NCBI RefSeq assembly: GCF_035282405.1
Contig: NZ_JAYKBP010000002.1
Location: forward strand, 62,001 to 126,000
Source of the DNA: Parvimonas sp035282405
Lineage (GTDB): Bacteria > Bacillota > Clostridia > Tissierellales > Peptoniphilaceae
DNA: 64,000 bases
Reading direction: 5' to 3'
Both the position numbers and the translations under genes were made by a program. The stretch's first letter is position 1; each line of letters begins with the position of its first letter. Positions 26,240-35,460 of the stretch are shown piece after piece. The notes below the pieces were generated by a model. The model searched no databases. It had not been told where the DNA came from and saw only the letters and a program-made list of their open reading frames with translations.

Positions 26240-26290
26240 TAAGTTCAACTAAATTTTTATGTTATTATTCTAAAAATGTTCTATATACTA

Positions 26291-26319
26291 AAAGAGAAGA
26301 AATCATTAAACTCCTTCTC
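26291..26319 (-). terminator. Terminator between immunity copy 6 and esxA
   Basis: A weaker version of the locus hairpin: GAGAAG/CTTCTC arms (26294-26299 and 26314-26319), with mismatches further in, then a short T run on the minus strand. It isolates the upstream immunity gene from the secretion operon. Confidence 0.55.
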
Positions 26320-26357
26320 TTCATAATTTTTCAAATGTAAAAACTTCATTACTATTG

Positions 26358-27248
26358 TTATTTATTAACTACTTTAACTGACTTAACAAATTTTTTAAAA
26401 TCTTTCTTTATTTTTTCTTGCAAATCTAATGGAGTATTTACTAAATCAATTTCAAATGTAAGCTCTAGTACTTCTTCTCCATCTTTATATAAGTATGAAT
26501 GTTTTTCTATCTTTTTATTTTTTCCAGAAATTTCTACATAGTATTCTTTGCTATCAGTCTCTTTATACTTAAAAGATTTTAAATCACCATGCCATCTTGT
26601 CCATGTTTTATTTATATCTTCACTTGAAAAACTTTCATATGCAGTATCTATCATAAATCCTATATAGTTATTTTCATAGTCTTCATTAATATATATTTGA
26701 TAAGCGTCTGTATGTCCATCTTCTATATCTATATATTCATCCGGCAGAAGTTTGTAACTGACTTTTGATTCATCTGCTGTTTCAAATCCACCATTCTTAA
26801 AATTATTTTCAAAATCTATATCCTTAGAATTTAATGCTAAATTACGTACAGTTTCTCCCAACACTCCCGGATTGATTGGTAACAATAACTCTACGGTTTC
26901 TTCTGGAATTTTACTTGACTCATAAAATTTTCCATTAAAATACCAAACTTCTATCTCGATTTTATCATCATACTCAAAAATATGTATTAATTTATATTTT
27001 TTACCAAATGTAGAATAAGATTTAATTCCTGTTATTGTCCAAAAATGTTTTTTAGAATTTTTACATTTTGAATTTTCTGAATATTCAAGTTTAGATAATA
27101 TTTCTTTTCCAAATTCTGTATTAGACATTGTATATGAATAAATCTTATCCTGATATTGACTTCTTCTTAAACCGGTTTCATCACTTATATTTGGTATAAT
27201 TAGTATATTATCCCCTAAATAAACTGATACAAATGCTTTTACTATCAT
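26358..27248 (-). CDS. GGFETADDSK-family protein upstream of esxA (copy 6)
   Basis: 296 residues. N-terminal variant as in 2355 and 7852 (SVYLGDNILIIPNI, KLEYSENSK, GIKSYSTFGKKYK); C-terminal short variant as in 7852 and 9645 (IDTAYESFSSEDINKTWTR). It follows a 30-codon toxin-tail remnant by 2 nt and uses its GGA GGA codons as ribosome binding site. It is the only immunity-type gene on the far side of the secretion operon. Transcription from here probably ends at 26.3 kb before the esxA promoter. Confidence 0.6.
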   Translation of the reverse strand: MIVKAFVSVYLGDNILIIPNISDETGLRRSQYQDKIYSYTMSNTEFGKEILSKLEYSENSKCKNSKKHFWTITGIKSYSTFGKKYKLIHIFEYDDKIEIEVWYFNGKFYESSKIPEETVELLLPINPGVLGETVRNLALNSKDIDFENNFKNGGFETADESKVSYKLLPDEYIDIEDGHTDAYQIYINEDYENNYIGFMIDTAYESFSSEDINKTWTRWHGDLKSFKYKETDSKEYYVEISGKNKKIEKHSYLYKDGEEVLELTFEIDLVNTPLDLQEKIKKDFKKFVKSVKVVNK

Positions 27249-27250
27249 TT

Positions 27251-27343
27251 TTAATTTCCTCCAACTATTATTTTTAATAATATATTGTTCTTATTCGCAT
27301 ATTCAATTGCATTGTTAATACCTTTTATTTGACTATAAAATAT
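27251..27343 (-). pseudogene. Remnant of an endonuclease-toxin C-terminus (second copy)
   Basis: Thirty codons without a start, including SQIKGINNAIEYANKNN and ending KIIVGGN-stop. They match the end of effector 2 and the remnant at 8727-8819, and begin at the same homologous point. This suggests that a whole block (tail remnant plus family gene) was copied to both places. Confidence 0.7.
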
Positions 27344-27492
27344 TTATAATACTGTTAAAATAATTTTACATTATGTAAATTCAATCGTATTTTAATAAAA
27401 AAATTTTTATATAACATTTTCATTATTATATCACTAATTATAAAAAATTCATAAAAAAAAGAAGAATTAAGTTTAACTCTCCTTTTTAATCA

Positions 27493-29010
27493 TTATTTTA
27501 AAATATAAACTTTTACATTTCTTCTTCCGAATCTTGCAGCTTGAGATCTACTTGTAAAGCAAAGGTCAATTCTATTTCCCTTTATAGCTCCACCTGTATC
27601 TTCTGCAACAGCATAACCATATCCCTCAATATATAATTTTGTTCCCAAAGGAATTACTTTAGGGTCAACTGCGACTACTCCATATCTAAGAGGAGTTCCC
27701 AATCTAGTTGTGCCATAACCACCATTTTCTGATGGATCATTAGTATACGCTGTAGCATTCATCGTTAAAACTTTACTATAATCAAAACTTCCATCACTAC
27801 TTTTATTGCTAGATGATTCAGTATTTGAACTTTCAGTAGTAGTTTTTTTATCTACCTTTTTTTCTTCTTTCGGAACAACTTTTCCATCAACTATTTTTTC
27901 ATTAGATTTTACTGTAACTTTTTCTGAAACTGCATTTTCACCTTTTTTGTCAGTGTTTGAATCTGATACTGTGATTTCTCCTTTAGTTTCATTAACTTCA
28001 AATCCTGTAACTTCTTCTTTATTTATTGATGACAACAACGATCTGAAATTTACATATTTTCCCAATTCATCAGTTGATACATAATGTAAGTTTTTTGCAT
28101 CAGATTCTTTAACAAGTTTTTCAACATCTAAGTTCATAGAATTTGAATCCATTAACAAATAATTATATCCACTCTTATCAGCTAAAATATATGAACTTAA
28201 CATATCTGTTAAATTTTTATTTTCTGATAAAACAACATTATCATTTTTTCTTAATGAAAATCTATCTTTGAATGTTTTTAATAAATCTTTTCCATCCAAT
28301 GAATAACTCTTTATTTCTTTTTTATCTTTTTTAGATAAACTATATATTTTAGCTTTTAAGTCTTCTGAAATAGAATTCACTCCATCGTAGAAGTAAATTT
28401 TTCTTTCATTTTTAACTTCTGAAACTAGATTTTCATCAATTTCTTTAGTTGAATCATAAATGTACAAATTCATATTATAAATTCGTGCATAATGAATAGC
28501 CCCTAAAATATCAGAATCATTTCTTGAATCAACAACCAAAAGATCACGATTATCTAAAAACTTATTTACATGATAATTCGTTTCTGAAGGATTGTCAGAA
28601 CCAATTCTTTCAAATTTGATGTCTAAATCACTTAAAATATCATCTGAAATTGAACTTTTATCTCCAACGACATACACTTGCTCGCTATTTTTCAAAATAG
28701 CTTTCGAAACGTCATCAATATTGTTATCCTTAACTGGAATAACAACTCCGCCCTTATTTAATGAAAGTAAACCTGCCAAACTGAAGCTAATTTTATCATT
28801 TATATTAACTACATAAGAAATTTTAGATGCACTACCATTAGTGTTATCTATAATTCTGTTATTTACTTTTTCAATAGTTTTGGTTTCGGACTCTGATGAG
28901 ATTACAAATCCTTTTACCTTTTCGTCTGCAAGTGATTTAGATGAAAATCCAGAAAATGTAGCATAAACACACAAACATGCTAAAACACTTCTAAATATTG
29001 CTCTTTTCAA
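27493..29010 (-). CDS. Secreted 3D-domain cell-wall protein
   Basis: 505 residues from a TTG start behind AAGGAG. A signal peptide (about 1-28, ending SLADE) leads to a region of about 300 residues that resembles cell-wall-binding (CWB2-like) repeats (EQVYVVGDKSSISDDILSDL). A Ser/Lys-rich linker follows (~370-410), then a C-terminal 3D domain (~415-505) with ATAYT, VAVDPKVIPLGT, AEDTGGAIKG and RIDLCF, carrying its three conserved aspartates. 3D domains occur in peptidoglycan-acting enzymes of the RpfB/YabE type, so a wall-remodelling hydrolase is likely. It is monocistronic with a strong promoter. Confidence 0.8.
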   Translation of the reverse strand: MKRAIFRSVLACLCVYATFSGFSSKSLADEKVKGFVISSESETKTIEKVNNRIIDNTNGSASKISYVVNINDKISFSLAGLLSLNKGGVVIPVKDNNIDDVSKAILKNSEQVYVVGDKSSISDDILSDLDIKFERIGSDNPSETNYHVNKFLDNRDLLVVDSRNDSDILGAIHYARIYNMNLYIYDSTKEIDENLVSEVKNERKIYFYDGVNSISEDLKAKIYSLSKKDKKEIKSYSLDGKDLLKTFKDRFSLRKNDNVVLSENKNLTDMLSSYILADKSGYNYLLMDSNSMNLDVEKLVKESDAKNLHYVSTDELGKYVNFRSLLSSINKEEVTGFEVNETKGEITVSDSNTDKKGENAVSEKVTVKSNEKIVDGKVVPKEEKKVDKKTTTESSNTESSSNKSSDGSFDYSKVLTMNATAYTNDPSENGGYGTTRLGTPLRYGVVAVDPKVIPLGTKLYIEGYGYAVAEDTGGAIKGNRIDLCFTSRSQAARFGRRNVKVYILK

Positions 29011-29056
29011 ATAATCACTCCTTAATTAAATTAATCAGCTATACGCTGACAATAGC

Positions 29057-29085
29057 ATTATAATGATTTTCTCTAAAGCCGTCAA
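29057..29085 (-). promoter_or_regulatory. Promoter of the 3D-domain protein gene
   Basis: Minus strand TTGACG (29080-29085), 17-bp spacer, TATAAT (29057-29062). A small hairpin TCAGC-TATAC-GCTGA follows in the 5' leader at about 29032-29046. The remaining 200 bp up to 29293 shows nothing else. Confidence 0.7.
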
Positions 29086-29293
29086 CAAAATTGCAAATTT
29101 TCAAAAAACTTTTTTTAAAATTCTACAAATTTAACAATATTTTTAATCCAAAATAAGTGTTTGTAACATTTTTGTAATCTTTTACGGATTTTAGTTCCCT
29201 AGTTTTCAAAGGTTACAGAATGGTTACAAAAAATGACCTGTTTTCCCACGAAAAAACTAAAAAATATTAAAAAAATGTAATATTTGCTATTTT

Positions 29294-30181
29294 TTATAGT
29301 TTTTTCTCTATATTCTTTCGTGAATTTACTATATATGACATCAATGACATGGAAAAAATGAGTGCAATTCCAATTAAACTATACATACTTACCGACTCAT
29401 TAAGTATTACTTTTCCTAAAATAACAACAAATACAATTCCTAAATAATTAAATATACTTACATCAGAAGCATTTGCATATTGATAACTAATAGTCAACCC
29501 GAACTGTCCCACTGCTGATGCAACCCCAATTAAAATTAAATATATAAACATCTTCAAATCAGGAATACTTAAATTATTAAAAATAAAAGGAAAACTACAA
29601 ATAGTTGAAAATAACGAAAATAAAAAAATTATAGTCTCCGTTTTTTCAGTTTTCCCTATTTTTGATACACACATATAAGCTATAGATGCACTAAGTGCAG
29701 AACTCATCGCAACCATTGCAGGAAATAATCTGGAATTAAATTGTGGTCTTACTACAAAAATGGCTCCAATAAAAGAAAATGTTAAAGTTAAAAATCTTTC
29801 TAAAGTAAATTTTTCTTTAAATAAAAAACAGGCAATTAAAACCACAAAAATCGGGCTAGTTCTTTGTAATATACCTGCATCTGCAACAACCATATGATTT
29901 ATAGCATAAAAATTAAAAATTACTCCCATATATCCAAAAGTAGATCTCATAAGAAGTAATTTTCTATTTCTTTTTTCTCCGAAAAAACTGCTACCCCTCA
30001 TCATTATATATGTAGCACAAATAATTAACATTACAAAATTTCTCATAAAAACTTGTTGCATAAGTGTAAATTTACCTGATGTTAGCTTTACGAAAATCTG
30101 CATAAAACTAAAACCAAGTGTAGAAATAATCATAAAAATAATACCTAATTTTAAATTTTTATTTCTGGAATTATCTACCAT
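29294..30181 (-). CDS. EamA-family (DMT) transporter
   Basis: 295 residues with about ten hydrophobic helices in two repeats, as in EamA/RhaT-type drug/metabolite transporters (opening LGIIFMIISTLGFSFMQIF; second repeat AMVAMSSALSASIAYMCVS). The SYQYANASDVSIFNYLGIVF segment is typical of the second repeat. Substrate unknown. It is preceded by the gcvH terminator, so it is transcribed separately. Confidence 0.85.
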   Translation of the reverse strand: MVDNSRNKNLKLGIIFMIISTLGFSFMQIFVKLTSGKFTLMQQVFMRNFVMLIICATYIMMRGSSFFGEKRNRKLLLMRSTFGYMGVIFNFYAINHMVVADAGILQRTSPIFVVLIACFLFKEKFTLERFLTLTFSFIGAIFVVRPQFNSRLFPAMVAMSSALSASIAYMCVSKIGKTEKTETIIFLFSLFSTICSFPFIFNNLSIPDLKMFIYLILIGVASAVGQFGLTISYQYANASDVSIFNYLGIVFVVILGKVILNESVSMYSLIGIALIFSMSLMSYIVNSRKNIEKKL

Positions 30182-30200
30182 AAAACCTCCTTATCAAAAA

Positions 30201-30228
30201 AATAAATGCCACACAAGTGGCATTTATT
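30201..30228 (-). terminator. Terminator of gcvH
   Basis: A perfect 12-bp stem AATAAATGCCAC/GTGGCATTTATT with loop ACAA and T-rich tail on the minus strand. Confidence 0.85.
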
Positions 30229-30250
30229 AAAAAATAATTTTAAGAAATTA

Positions 30251-30622
30251 TTATAATGATGCTTCATAATCAGCGTCATTAGTTAATTTTTCTAATTCAG
30301 CTGGATTAGTCATTTCAATTTTGCAAACCCATGCAGCATAACAATCTTTGTTAATTTCACCTGGCTCATCGTCTAATAATTCATTTACTTCAATAACTTT
30401 TCCTGAAACAGGAGCATTAATATCACTTGCAGCCTTTACAGATTCAACAGATGCTAAAGAATCACCTGCTTCAACTTCATCATCAACTTCTGGAAGTTCA
30501 ACATAAACAATGTCTCCTAAGTGATCTTGTGCATAATCAGCTAGTCCAACTGTTACTACATTTCCTTCAACTTTTACCCAATCATGATCTTCAGTATAAA
30601 GTAATCCTTTTTCTACTCTCAT
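30251..30622 (-). CDS. gcvH: Glycine cleavage system H protein
   Basis: 123 residues, full length for GcvH. The start at MRVEKG has an AGGAGG site; a longer frame from 30661 is not credible. LYTEDHDWVKVEG, the lipoylated lysine in ASVESVKAASDINAPVSG and the PGEINKDCYAAWVCKI block are diagnostic. The protein carries the lipoyl arm between glycine cleavage subunits. No gcvT, gcvP or lipoate ligase gene is adjacent. H proteins can also serve as lipoyl carriers for other enzymes. Confidence 0.95.
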   Translation of the reverse strand: MRVEKGLLYTEDHDWVKVEGNVVTVGLADYAQDHLGDIVYVELPEVDDEVEAGDSLASVESVKAASDINAPVSGKVIEVNELLDDEPGEINKDCYAAWVCKIEMTNPAELEKLTNDADYEASL

Positions 30623-30687
30623 TCTAATATACCTCCTAAAATTTTTACTATAACAACACATCCAATTATGTACTGTTCCATTGGATA

Positions 30688-30709
30688 TATACTATAATAT
30701 TATAGTATA
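30688..30709. promoter_or_regulatory. 22-bp perfect palindrome upstream of gcvH
   Basis: A perfect inverted repeat centred on AATATT, with TATAAT present on both strands (30693-30698 plus, 30699-30704 minus). It sits about 65 bp before gcvH and could be overlapping -10 boxes of divergent promoters or an operator. From 30710 to 30980 nothing else stands out beyond AT-rich sequence. Confidence 0.4.
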
Positions 30710-30982
30710 CTTAAATTATAGTGTAGTTTTAAAAAAATTTCAATACCTTTTATTAATTTTTTAGCTTTTTTTTGAAATTTATTCAAAAAAAAATCAAAAT
30801 TTATTAAATTTTTATATTTAAAAGTATTTTTTCACTATATTTCACATCAAATGAAGCATAGCAGAGAAAAAAATAGTATGAATTTTTAACATGAATTTGA
30901 GCTATATATTTTTACATTTTTAAAGCACAGGAATATTTTTAAAAAAGTTTTTGTGAAATCTTTTATTTTTTAATATTTTTAA

Positions 30983-31010
30983 TTGATTTTTTTAGAAATT
31001 GTTGTATAAT
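30983..31010 (+). promoter_or_regulatory. Promoter of guaB
   Basis: TTGATT (30983-30988), 16-bp spacer, TATAAT (31005-31010), about 100 bp before guaB. The leader shows no purine-riboswitch core. Confidence 0.6.
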
Positions 31011-31111
31011 ATATGTTAATATATTTTTTGATAAACTTTATTGTGATAATAATTAAGTTTTTTTAAAAATATGTTTAAAGTAAATAATTTAATTTAGGAG
31101 GAGAAAATATT

Positions 31112-32575
31112 ATGTGGGAAACAAAATTCCAAAAAGAAGGCTTAACATTTGATGATGTACTTTTAATTCCGGCAAAGAGTGAAGTTCTACCAAAGGATGT
31201 AAATTTAACATCACAGCTTACAAAGAAAATCAAACTAAATATTCCTATTATTTCAGCTGCAATGGATACTGTAACAGAACATAAGATGGCTATTGCAATG
31301 GCAAGAGAAGGTGGACTTGGCGTAATACATAAAAATATGCCGATTGAACTTCAAGCTGAAGAAGTTAGAAAAGTTAAACGTTCAGAAAGTGGAGTTATAA
31401 ATGACCCGTTTTTCTTAACTCCGGAACATAAAGTTCAAGAAGCTGAAGATTTGATGAGAAAATATAGAATTTCCGGTGTTCCTATTGTAAATTCAATGGA
31501 AGAAAAAAAATTAGTTGGAATTTTGACTAATAGAGATTTAAGGTTTTTAGAAGATTATTCAGTTAAAATTGATTCTGTGATGACAAAAGAAAATTTAGTG
31601 ACAGCTCCTTCTCATACTACTTTAGATGATGCTACGAAAATTTTAAGAAATCATAAAATAGAAAAATTACCTCTTGTAAATGAAAAAGGAATTTTAACAG
31701 GCTTAATAACTATTAAGGATATAGAAAAAGTTGTTAAATACCCAAATTCAGCAAAGGATGATCAAGGAAGACTTCTTGTTGCAGCTTCAGTGGGAACGGG
31801 TGCAGATACTTTTGAAAGAGTAGAAGCTCTTGTAAATGCAGGTGTTGATGCTTTAGTTATAGATACTGCTCATGGTCATTCTATGGGAGTTGTAAAAAAA
31901 GTTAAAGAAATTAGAGCAAAATATCCAAATCTTGATATTATAGCAGGAAATGTTGTAACTGCAGAAGCAACTAGAACGCTTTTTGAAGCAGGTGCAGATG
32001 TTGTTAAAGTTGGTGTAGGTCCTGGATCAATCTGTACAACAAGAGTTGTTGCAGGTGTAGGGGTTCCACAAATTACTGCAGTTTATGATTGTGCTACTGT
32101 TGCAAGAGAAATGGGAAAAACAATTATTGCAGACGGTGGATTAAAATATTCAGGAGATGTTGTTAAAGCCCTTGCTGCAGGTGGAAATGTTGTAATGTTA
32201 GGTTCAATGCTTGCAGGTACTGATGAATCTCCAGGAGAATTTGAAATTTACCAAGGAAGAAGGTTTAAAACATACAGAGGTATGGGTTCTCTTGCAGCAA
32301 TGGAAAAAGGTTCAAAAGATAGATACTTCCAAGAAGAAGGTAAAAAACTTGTTCCAGAGGGCATTGAAGGAAGAATTCCTTATAAGGGAACTTTATCAGA
32401 TGCAATTTACCAAATCGTTGGTGGAATTAGAGCCGGTATGGGATATACAGGTGCAAAAGACTTAGAAACTTTAAGAGATACTGCACAATTTGTTAGAATG
32501 ACGGGTGCAGGACTTATTGAATCTCACCCACATGATGTTCAAATAATTAAAGAAGCTCCAAACTATTCTAAATAG
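31112..32575 (+). CDS. guaB: IMP dehydrogenase
   Basis: 487 residues, standard length. It oxidises IMP to XMP with NAD, the first committed step of guanine nucleotide synthesis. LTFDDVLLIPAKSEVLPKDV opens the barrel; two CBS domains occupy about 95-205; the catalytic cysteine lies in GPGSICTTR (~300-308); and the flap region RGMGSLAAM follows. A GGAGGAG site precedes the ATG. It is monocistronic, between its own promoter and a convergent terminator. Confidence 0.97.
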   Translation: MWETKFQKEGLTFDDVLLIPAKSEVLPKDVNLTSQLTKKIKLNIPIISAAMDTVTEHKMAIAMAREGGLGVIHKNMPIELQAEEVRKVKRSESGVINDPFFLTPEHKVQEAEDLMRKYRISGVPIVNSMEEKKLVGILTNRDLRFLEDYSVKIDSVMTKENLVTAPSHTTLDDATKILRNHKIEKLPLVNEKGILTGLITIKDIEKVVKYPNSAKDDQGRLLVAASVGTGADTFERVEALVNAGVDALVIDTAHGHSMGVVKKVKEIRAKYPNLDIIAGNVVTAEATRTLFEAGADVVKVGVGPGSICTTRVVAGVGVPQITAVYDCATVAREMGKTIIADGGLKYSGDVVKALAAGGNVVMLGSMLAGTDESPGEFEIYQGRRFKTYRGMGSLAAMEKGSKDRYFQEEGKKLVPEGIEGRIPYKGTLSDAIYQIVGGIRAGMGYTGAKDLETLRDTAQFVRMTGAGLIESHPHDVQIIKEAPNYSK

Positions 32576-32602
32576 GAACCTTGGAGTTTCACAATAATAT
32601 AG
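32574..32602 (+). repeat. Scrap of the REP-like element
   Basis: The string GGAACCTTG, three bases, then TTTCACAATAATATAG just after guaB matches the 3' half of the REP-like element at 57.4 kb (GGGAACCTTGTTG, TTTCACAATAATATAG). The hairpin half is missing. Confidence 0.5.
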
Positions 32603-32604
32603 AA

Positions 32605-32636
32605 AAAGGCTATTCGTTTTAAAGCGAATAGCCTTT
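32605..32636. terminator. Bidirectional terminator between guaB and the phosphotransferase gene
   Basis: Perfect 12-bp stem AAAGGCTATTCG/CGAATAGCCTTT with an 8-nt loop. It contains the stop codon of the minus-strand gene (32619-32621), so the last codons of that gene form one arm. Confidence 0.85.
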
Positions 32637-33545
32637 GTTGTTGTGATAATCAGCATACCATTTAGGTATAATTGTTTTAAAATTTTCATAATTTTCAAAA
32701 GTCTTATAAAATCTTCTTTTCATTCCAAGAATTTCTTTTTCTCCAAATTTTTCAGCCCATTTAATTGAATACAAGGTATAACAAGCAACATAAATTGCTT
32801 GAATTTCCCAAAATTCATTCGGAACATCATCTTCAAAATATGAGTCAATCTGTCCGACACAGTATGGAATACTAAACTCTATCCCGAAACTTTCCAATTT
32901 ATAAAATTCCTCATAAGAATTAGATATTTCCCAACGATTAAAATCTATAACTCCTATCTCATTATTTTTCATTAGAATTAAATTTGAAGGATGAAAGTCT
33001 CCATGTAAATAAGAATAATTTCCACAAACTTTATCTACATTCCTTTTAACATATTCAATAAAATTATCGTCATTTTCAACTCTCACATCAGATGATTCAT
33101 ATTTTTCTATTTTATCCAACAATTTTATTTTAAGCTTGTCTTCAAAATTTTTGTCCTCAACTTTTAGACTGTGAATAGCTTTTAGAATTTTCCCTGCTTT
33201 TCTTCCAAGTAAATATTGTTCTTCTTTTGAAAGTTTTGAAAGTGCATCACTTAAATCAACTCCGTCAATCCAAGATAAGAGTATATACACATTCTTTTCA
33301 TCATTACATATTCCAAAACTAATAGGCTTTGACATTTCAAAGCCTAGTTTAGAAAATTTTGAAATAACTTCATATTCTTCCTTTTTTTGTTCATAAAGGG
33401 AAATATCAGATAATCTTAAAAGCAAATACTCATCTTTATTTTTCAATTTTATCTTAAACTTTTCATCTTTAGAATATCCCTTATTTATCTTTTTGACACT
33501 CTCTACGTCTTCCAATTCTTTTATATCTTTTAAAAATTCAAACAT
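32619..33545 (-). CDS. Aminoglycoside phosphotransferase-family kinase
   Basis: 308 residues of the APH/choline-kinase fold. The Brenner-type motif YLHGDFHPSNLILMK (catalytic Asp) and the metal-binding IGVIDFNRWE (~185-215) are clear. The N-lobe has a KFKIKLKNKDEYLLLRL strand with the ATP-binding lysine. Such proteins phosphorylate small molecules; resistance should not be assumed. It is last in a five-gene leftward run (ribF, galE, MATE, ywlG, this gene) with gaps of 9-15 bp. Confidence 0.85.
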   Translation of the reverse strand: MFEFLKDIKELEDVESVKKINKGYSKDEKFKIKLKNKDEYLLLRLSDISLYEQKKEEYEVISKFSKLGFEMSKPISFGICNDEKNVYILLSWIDGVDLSDALSKLSKEEQYLLGRKAGKILKAIHSLKVEDKNFEDKLKIKLLDKIEKYESSDVRVENDDNFIEYVKRNVDKVCGNYSYLHGDFHPSNLILMKNNEIGVIDFNRWEISNSYEEFYKLESFGIEFSIPYCVGQIDSYFEDDVPNEFWEIQAIYVACYTLYSIKWAEKFGEKEILGMKRRFYKTFENYENFKTIIPKWYADYHNNKGYSL

Positions 33546-33560
33546 ATATTCTCCAATTAA

Positions 33561-34103
33561 CTATTGATAAACTGCCCTACTTCCTCCAATCAATTTCGGT
33601 CTTGAAGTTAATGCAGTTAAATGCGCATTTCCTATTTCTTTTATTGATAATCTTACCGGTACCTGAACAAATTTAACATGCATTCCGATAGATGTATCCC
33701 CAATGTCAAGCCCTGCTTTTGCAACTATTTTTTCAACAACTACAGGATTTTTAAATAATTTATATGCAGAAGTAGCAACTCCACCACCCGCATTTTTTTG
33801 TGGTACTACACTTACTATCTCAAAATTATTTTTTACTGCAACTTCCTTTTCTATAACCAAAGCTCTATTCAAATGTTCACAACATTGAACAGCAAAATTT
33901 ACTTTAATTTTATCTAACTTTTCTTTTATAGTTTCAACAATTAGCTCTCCTACTTCAATATCAGTATCTTTTCCTATATGTTTTCCTTTTACCTCACTTG
34001 TGCTACAACCTAAAACAAAAATGTCTCCTTCTTCAAATTTAGCTTTTTCGATAAGTTCATCCATACAAATTTCTAAATCTTTTCTAATTTTACCTAAATT
34101 CAT
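33561..34103 (-). CDS. TIGR01440/DUF436 family protein (YwlG-like)
   Basis: 180 residues. LGCSTSEVKGKHIGKDTDIE, FAVQCCEHLNRALVIEKE and the Gly-rich NAGGGVATSAYKLF are hallmarks of the YwlG family, conserved in Firmicutes and of unknown biochemical function. No membrane segment. The ATG has an AGGAGG site. It belongs to the ribF-galE-MATE operon. Confidence 0.9.
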   Translation of the reverse strand: MNLGKIRKDLEICMDELIEKAKFEEGDIFVLGCSTSEVKGKHIGKDTDIEVGELIVETIKEKLDKIKVNFAVQCCEHLNRALVIEKEVAVKNNFEIVSVVPQKNAGGGVATSAYKLFKNPVVVEKIVAKAGLDIGDTSIGMHVKFVQVPVRLSIKEIGNAHLTALTSRPKLIGGSRAVYQ

Positions 34104-34112
34104 AATAACCTC

Positions 34113-35447
34113 CTAAAAAGTACTAATCTTTTTAACGGTTTTTAAAAGCAGGATAAATCCTGTTACAGCAGAAATAAAGTCAACTATCGGATAACTAATC
34201 CATGCTCCTAAAACACCAAATCTTCCTACCATAATTATAACTATCGGAATATATAGAAGTGTTTCTCTATAAATTGATAAGAAAAAATTGTATTTTTCCT
34301 TGCCGACTGATTGAAAAAAGTATATACAAATGTAATAAAAACTTAAAATTGGAAAAACTAAAATCACATATTTAAAACTATTTGTCGCCATTTGTAAAAG
34401 TCTTTCGTCTTTTAAAAACAGACCTATAATAAGTTTAACCTTATAATTCATAAATATCCATATAAGAGTAGATAGTGAAAACACAAAAACAAATCCTGTT
34501 TTTAAAATTTTCTTGATTTTAACAAAATTTTTTGCTCCATAATTATAAGAGATGAGTGGTTGAATTGAACTGCTTACCCCTATTATTGCAACAAACATAA
34601 ACATAGAAACCTTTGTAATTACTCCTACCAAAATAATTGCATCATTACCACCAATGGGTAAAAGTAAATGATTAAGGACACTAATTAAAATAGCATCTGA
34701 AAATTCTATTATGAATGAAGAAAAACCTATTGCTAAAATATTAAATGAAATTTTCGAGTCAAGTCTTGGAATTAAAGAAAAATTATTTTCTTTCTGTAAT
34801 TTTTTTACAAAAACAAGTGAAAATAAAAAAGATATAAATTGACTTGAAATAGTGGCAATCGCAGCTCCTTCAACAGCCATATTAAAGTTTTTAATCAAAA
34901 TATAATCGACAATTATATTTATTAAGGCTCCGATACTTGAAGCAATTAACATGACTTTCATATTTCCATAAGCTATGTTCATATAACCAAAAACCGTTGT
35001 AAAAGCTAAAAATATGCTACCAAACATAACTATCCGTAAATATTTTATAGAATATATAAGTATATCATTTCTAGCTCCTAAAAACATACAAATATCCTCA
35101 ACAAACAGAATTGATATAATTGTAACTGCAAATATTATAAGTAAAGTTAGTCCATTTACAGCTGTTGTATATTTTGTTATATCTTTATTTCTTTTTTCCC
35201 CAAGTCTTCTGGAAATTAAATTTGAAACTCCGATTCCAAGACAAACAGAAATTGCAATAACAAGTCTTTGTAGAGGAAAAACTACACTTAAAGCTCCGAT
35301 TGAATCGGCTCCTACATATCTACCAACGAAAAATGTATCAACCATATTATATAATTCCGCAATAAGAATACTTAAAATTCCCGGTATTGCAAAATGTAAT
35401 ATTGCCTTAACTATATTATTTTCGTAGTAAATACTCTTCGTGTCCAT
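34113..35447 (-). CDS. MATE-family efflux transporter
   Basis: 444 residues, about twelve membrane helices in two six-helix halves. FAIPGILSILIAELYNMVDTFFVGR at the start, here noted as ILSILIAELYNMVDTF, and ALSVVFPLQRL are typical of MATE multidrug or metabolite exporters driven by Na+ or H+. It lies in an operon between galE and ywlG. Substrate unknown. Confidence 0.9.
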   Translation of the reverse strand: MDTKSIYYENNIVKAILHFAIPGILSILIAELYNMVDTFFVGRYVGADSIGALSVVFPLQRLVIAISVCLGIGVSNLISRRLGEKRNKDITKYTTAVNGLTLLIIFAVTIISILFVEDICMFLGARNDILIYSIKYLRIVMFGSIFLAFTTVFGYMNIAYGNMKVMLIASSIGALINIIVDYILIKNFNMAVEGAAIATISSQFISFLFSLVFVKKLQKENNFSLIPRLDSKISFNILAIGFSSFIIEFSDAILISVLNHLLLPIGGNDAIILVGVITKVSMFMFVAIIGVSSSIQPLISYNYGAKNFVKIKKILKTGFVFVFSLSTLIWIFMNYKVKLIIGLFLKDERLLQMATNSFKYVILVFPILSFYYICIYFFQSVGKEKYNFFLSIYRETLLYIPIVIIMVGRFGVLGAWISYPIVDFISAVTGFILLLKTVKKISTF

Positions 35448-35460
35448 TTTTTAAACCTCT

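Noticed and set aside
27420..27492. Strong terminator after the 3D-domain gene
   Set aside because: Only an imperfect GAGAGTT/AATTCTTC pairing is visible before a T run; too weak to list as a feature.
31011..31111. Possible purine riboswitch before guaB
   Set aside because: The leader is only about 100 nt, AT-rich, and lacks the conserved purine-aptamer core and pairing.
32619..33545. Antibiotic resistance phosphotransferase
   Set aside because: The fold is APH-like, but its chromosomal operon setting with ribF and galE gives no reason to assume drug resistance.
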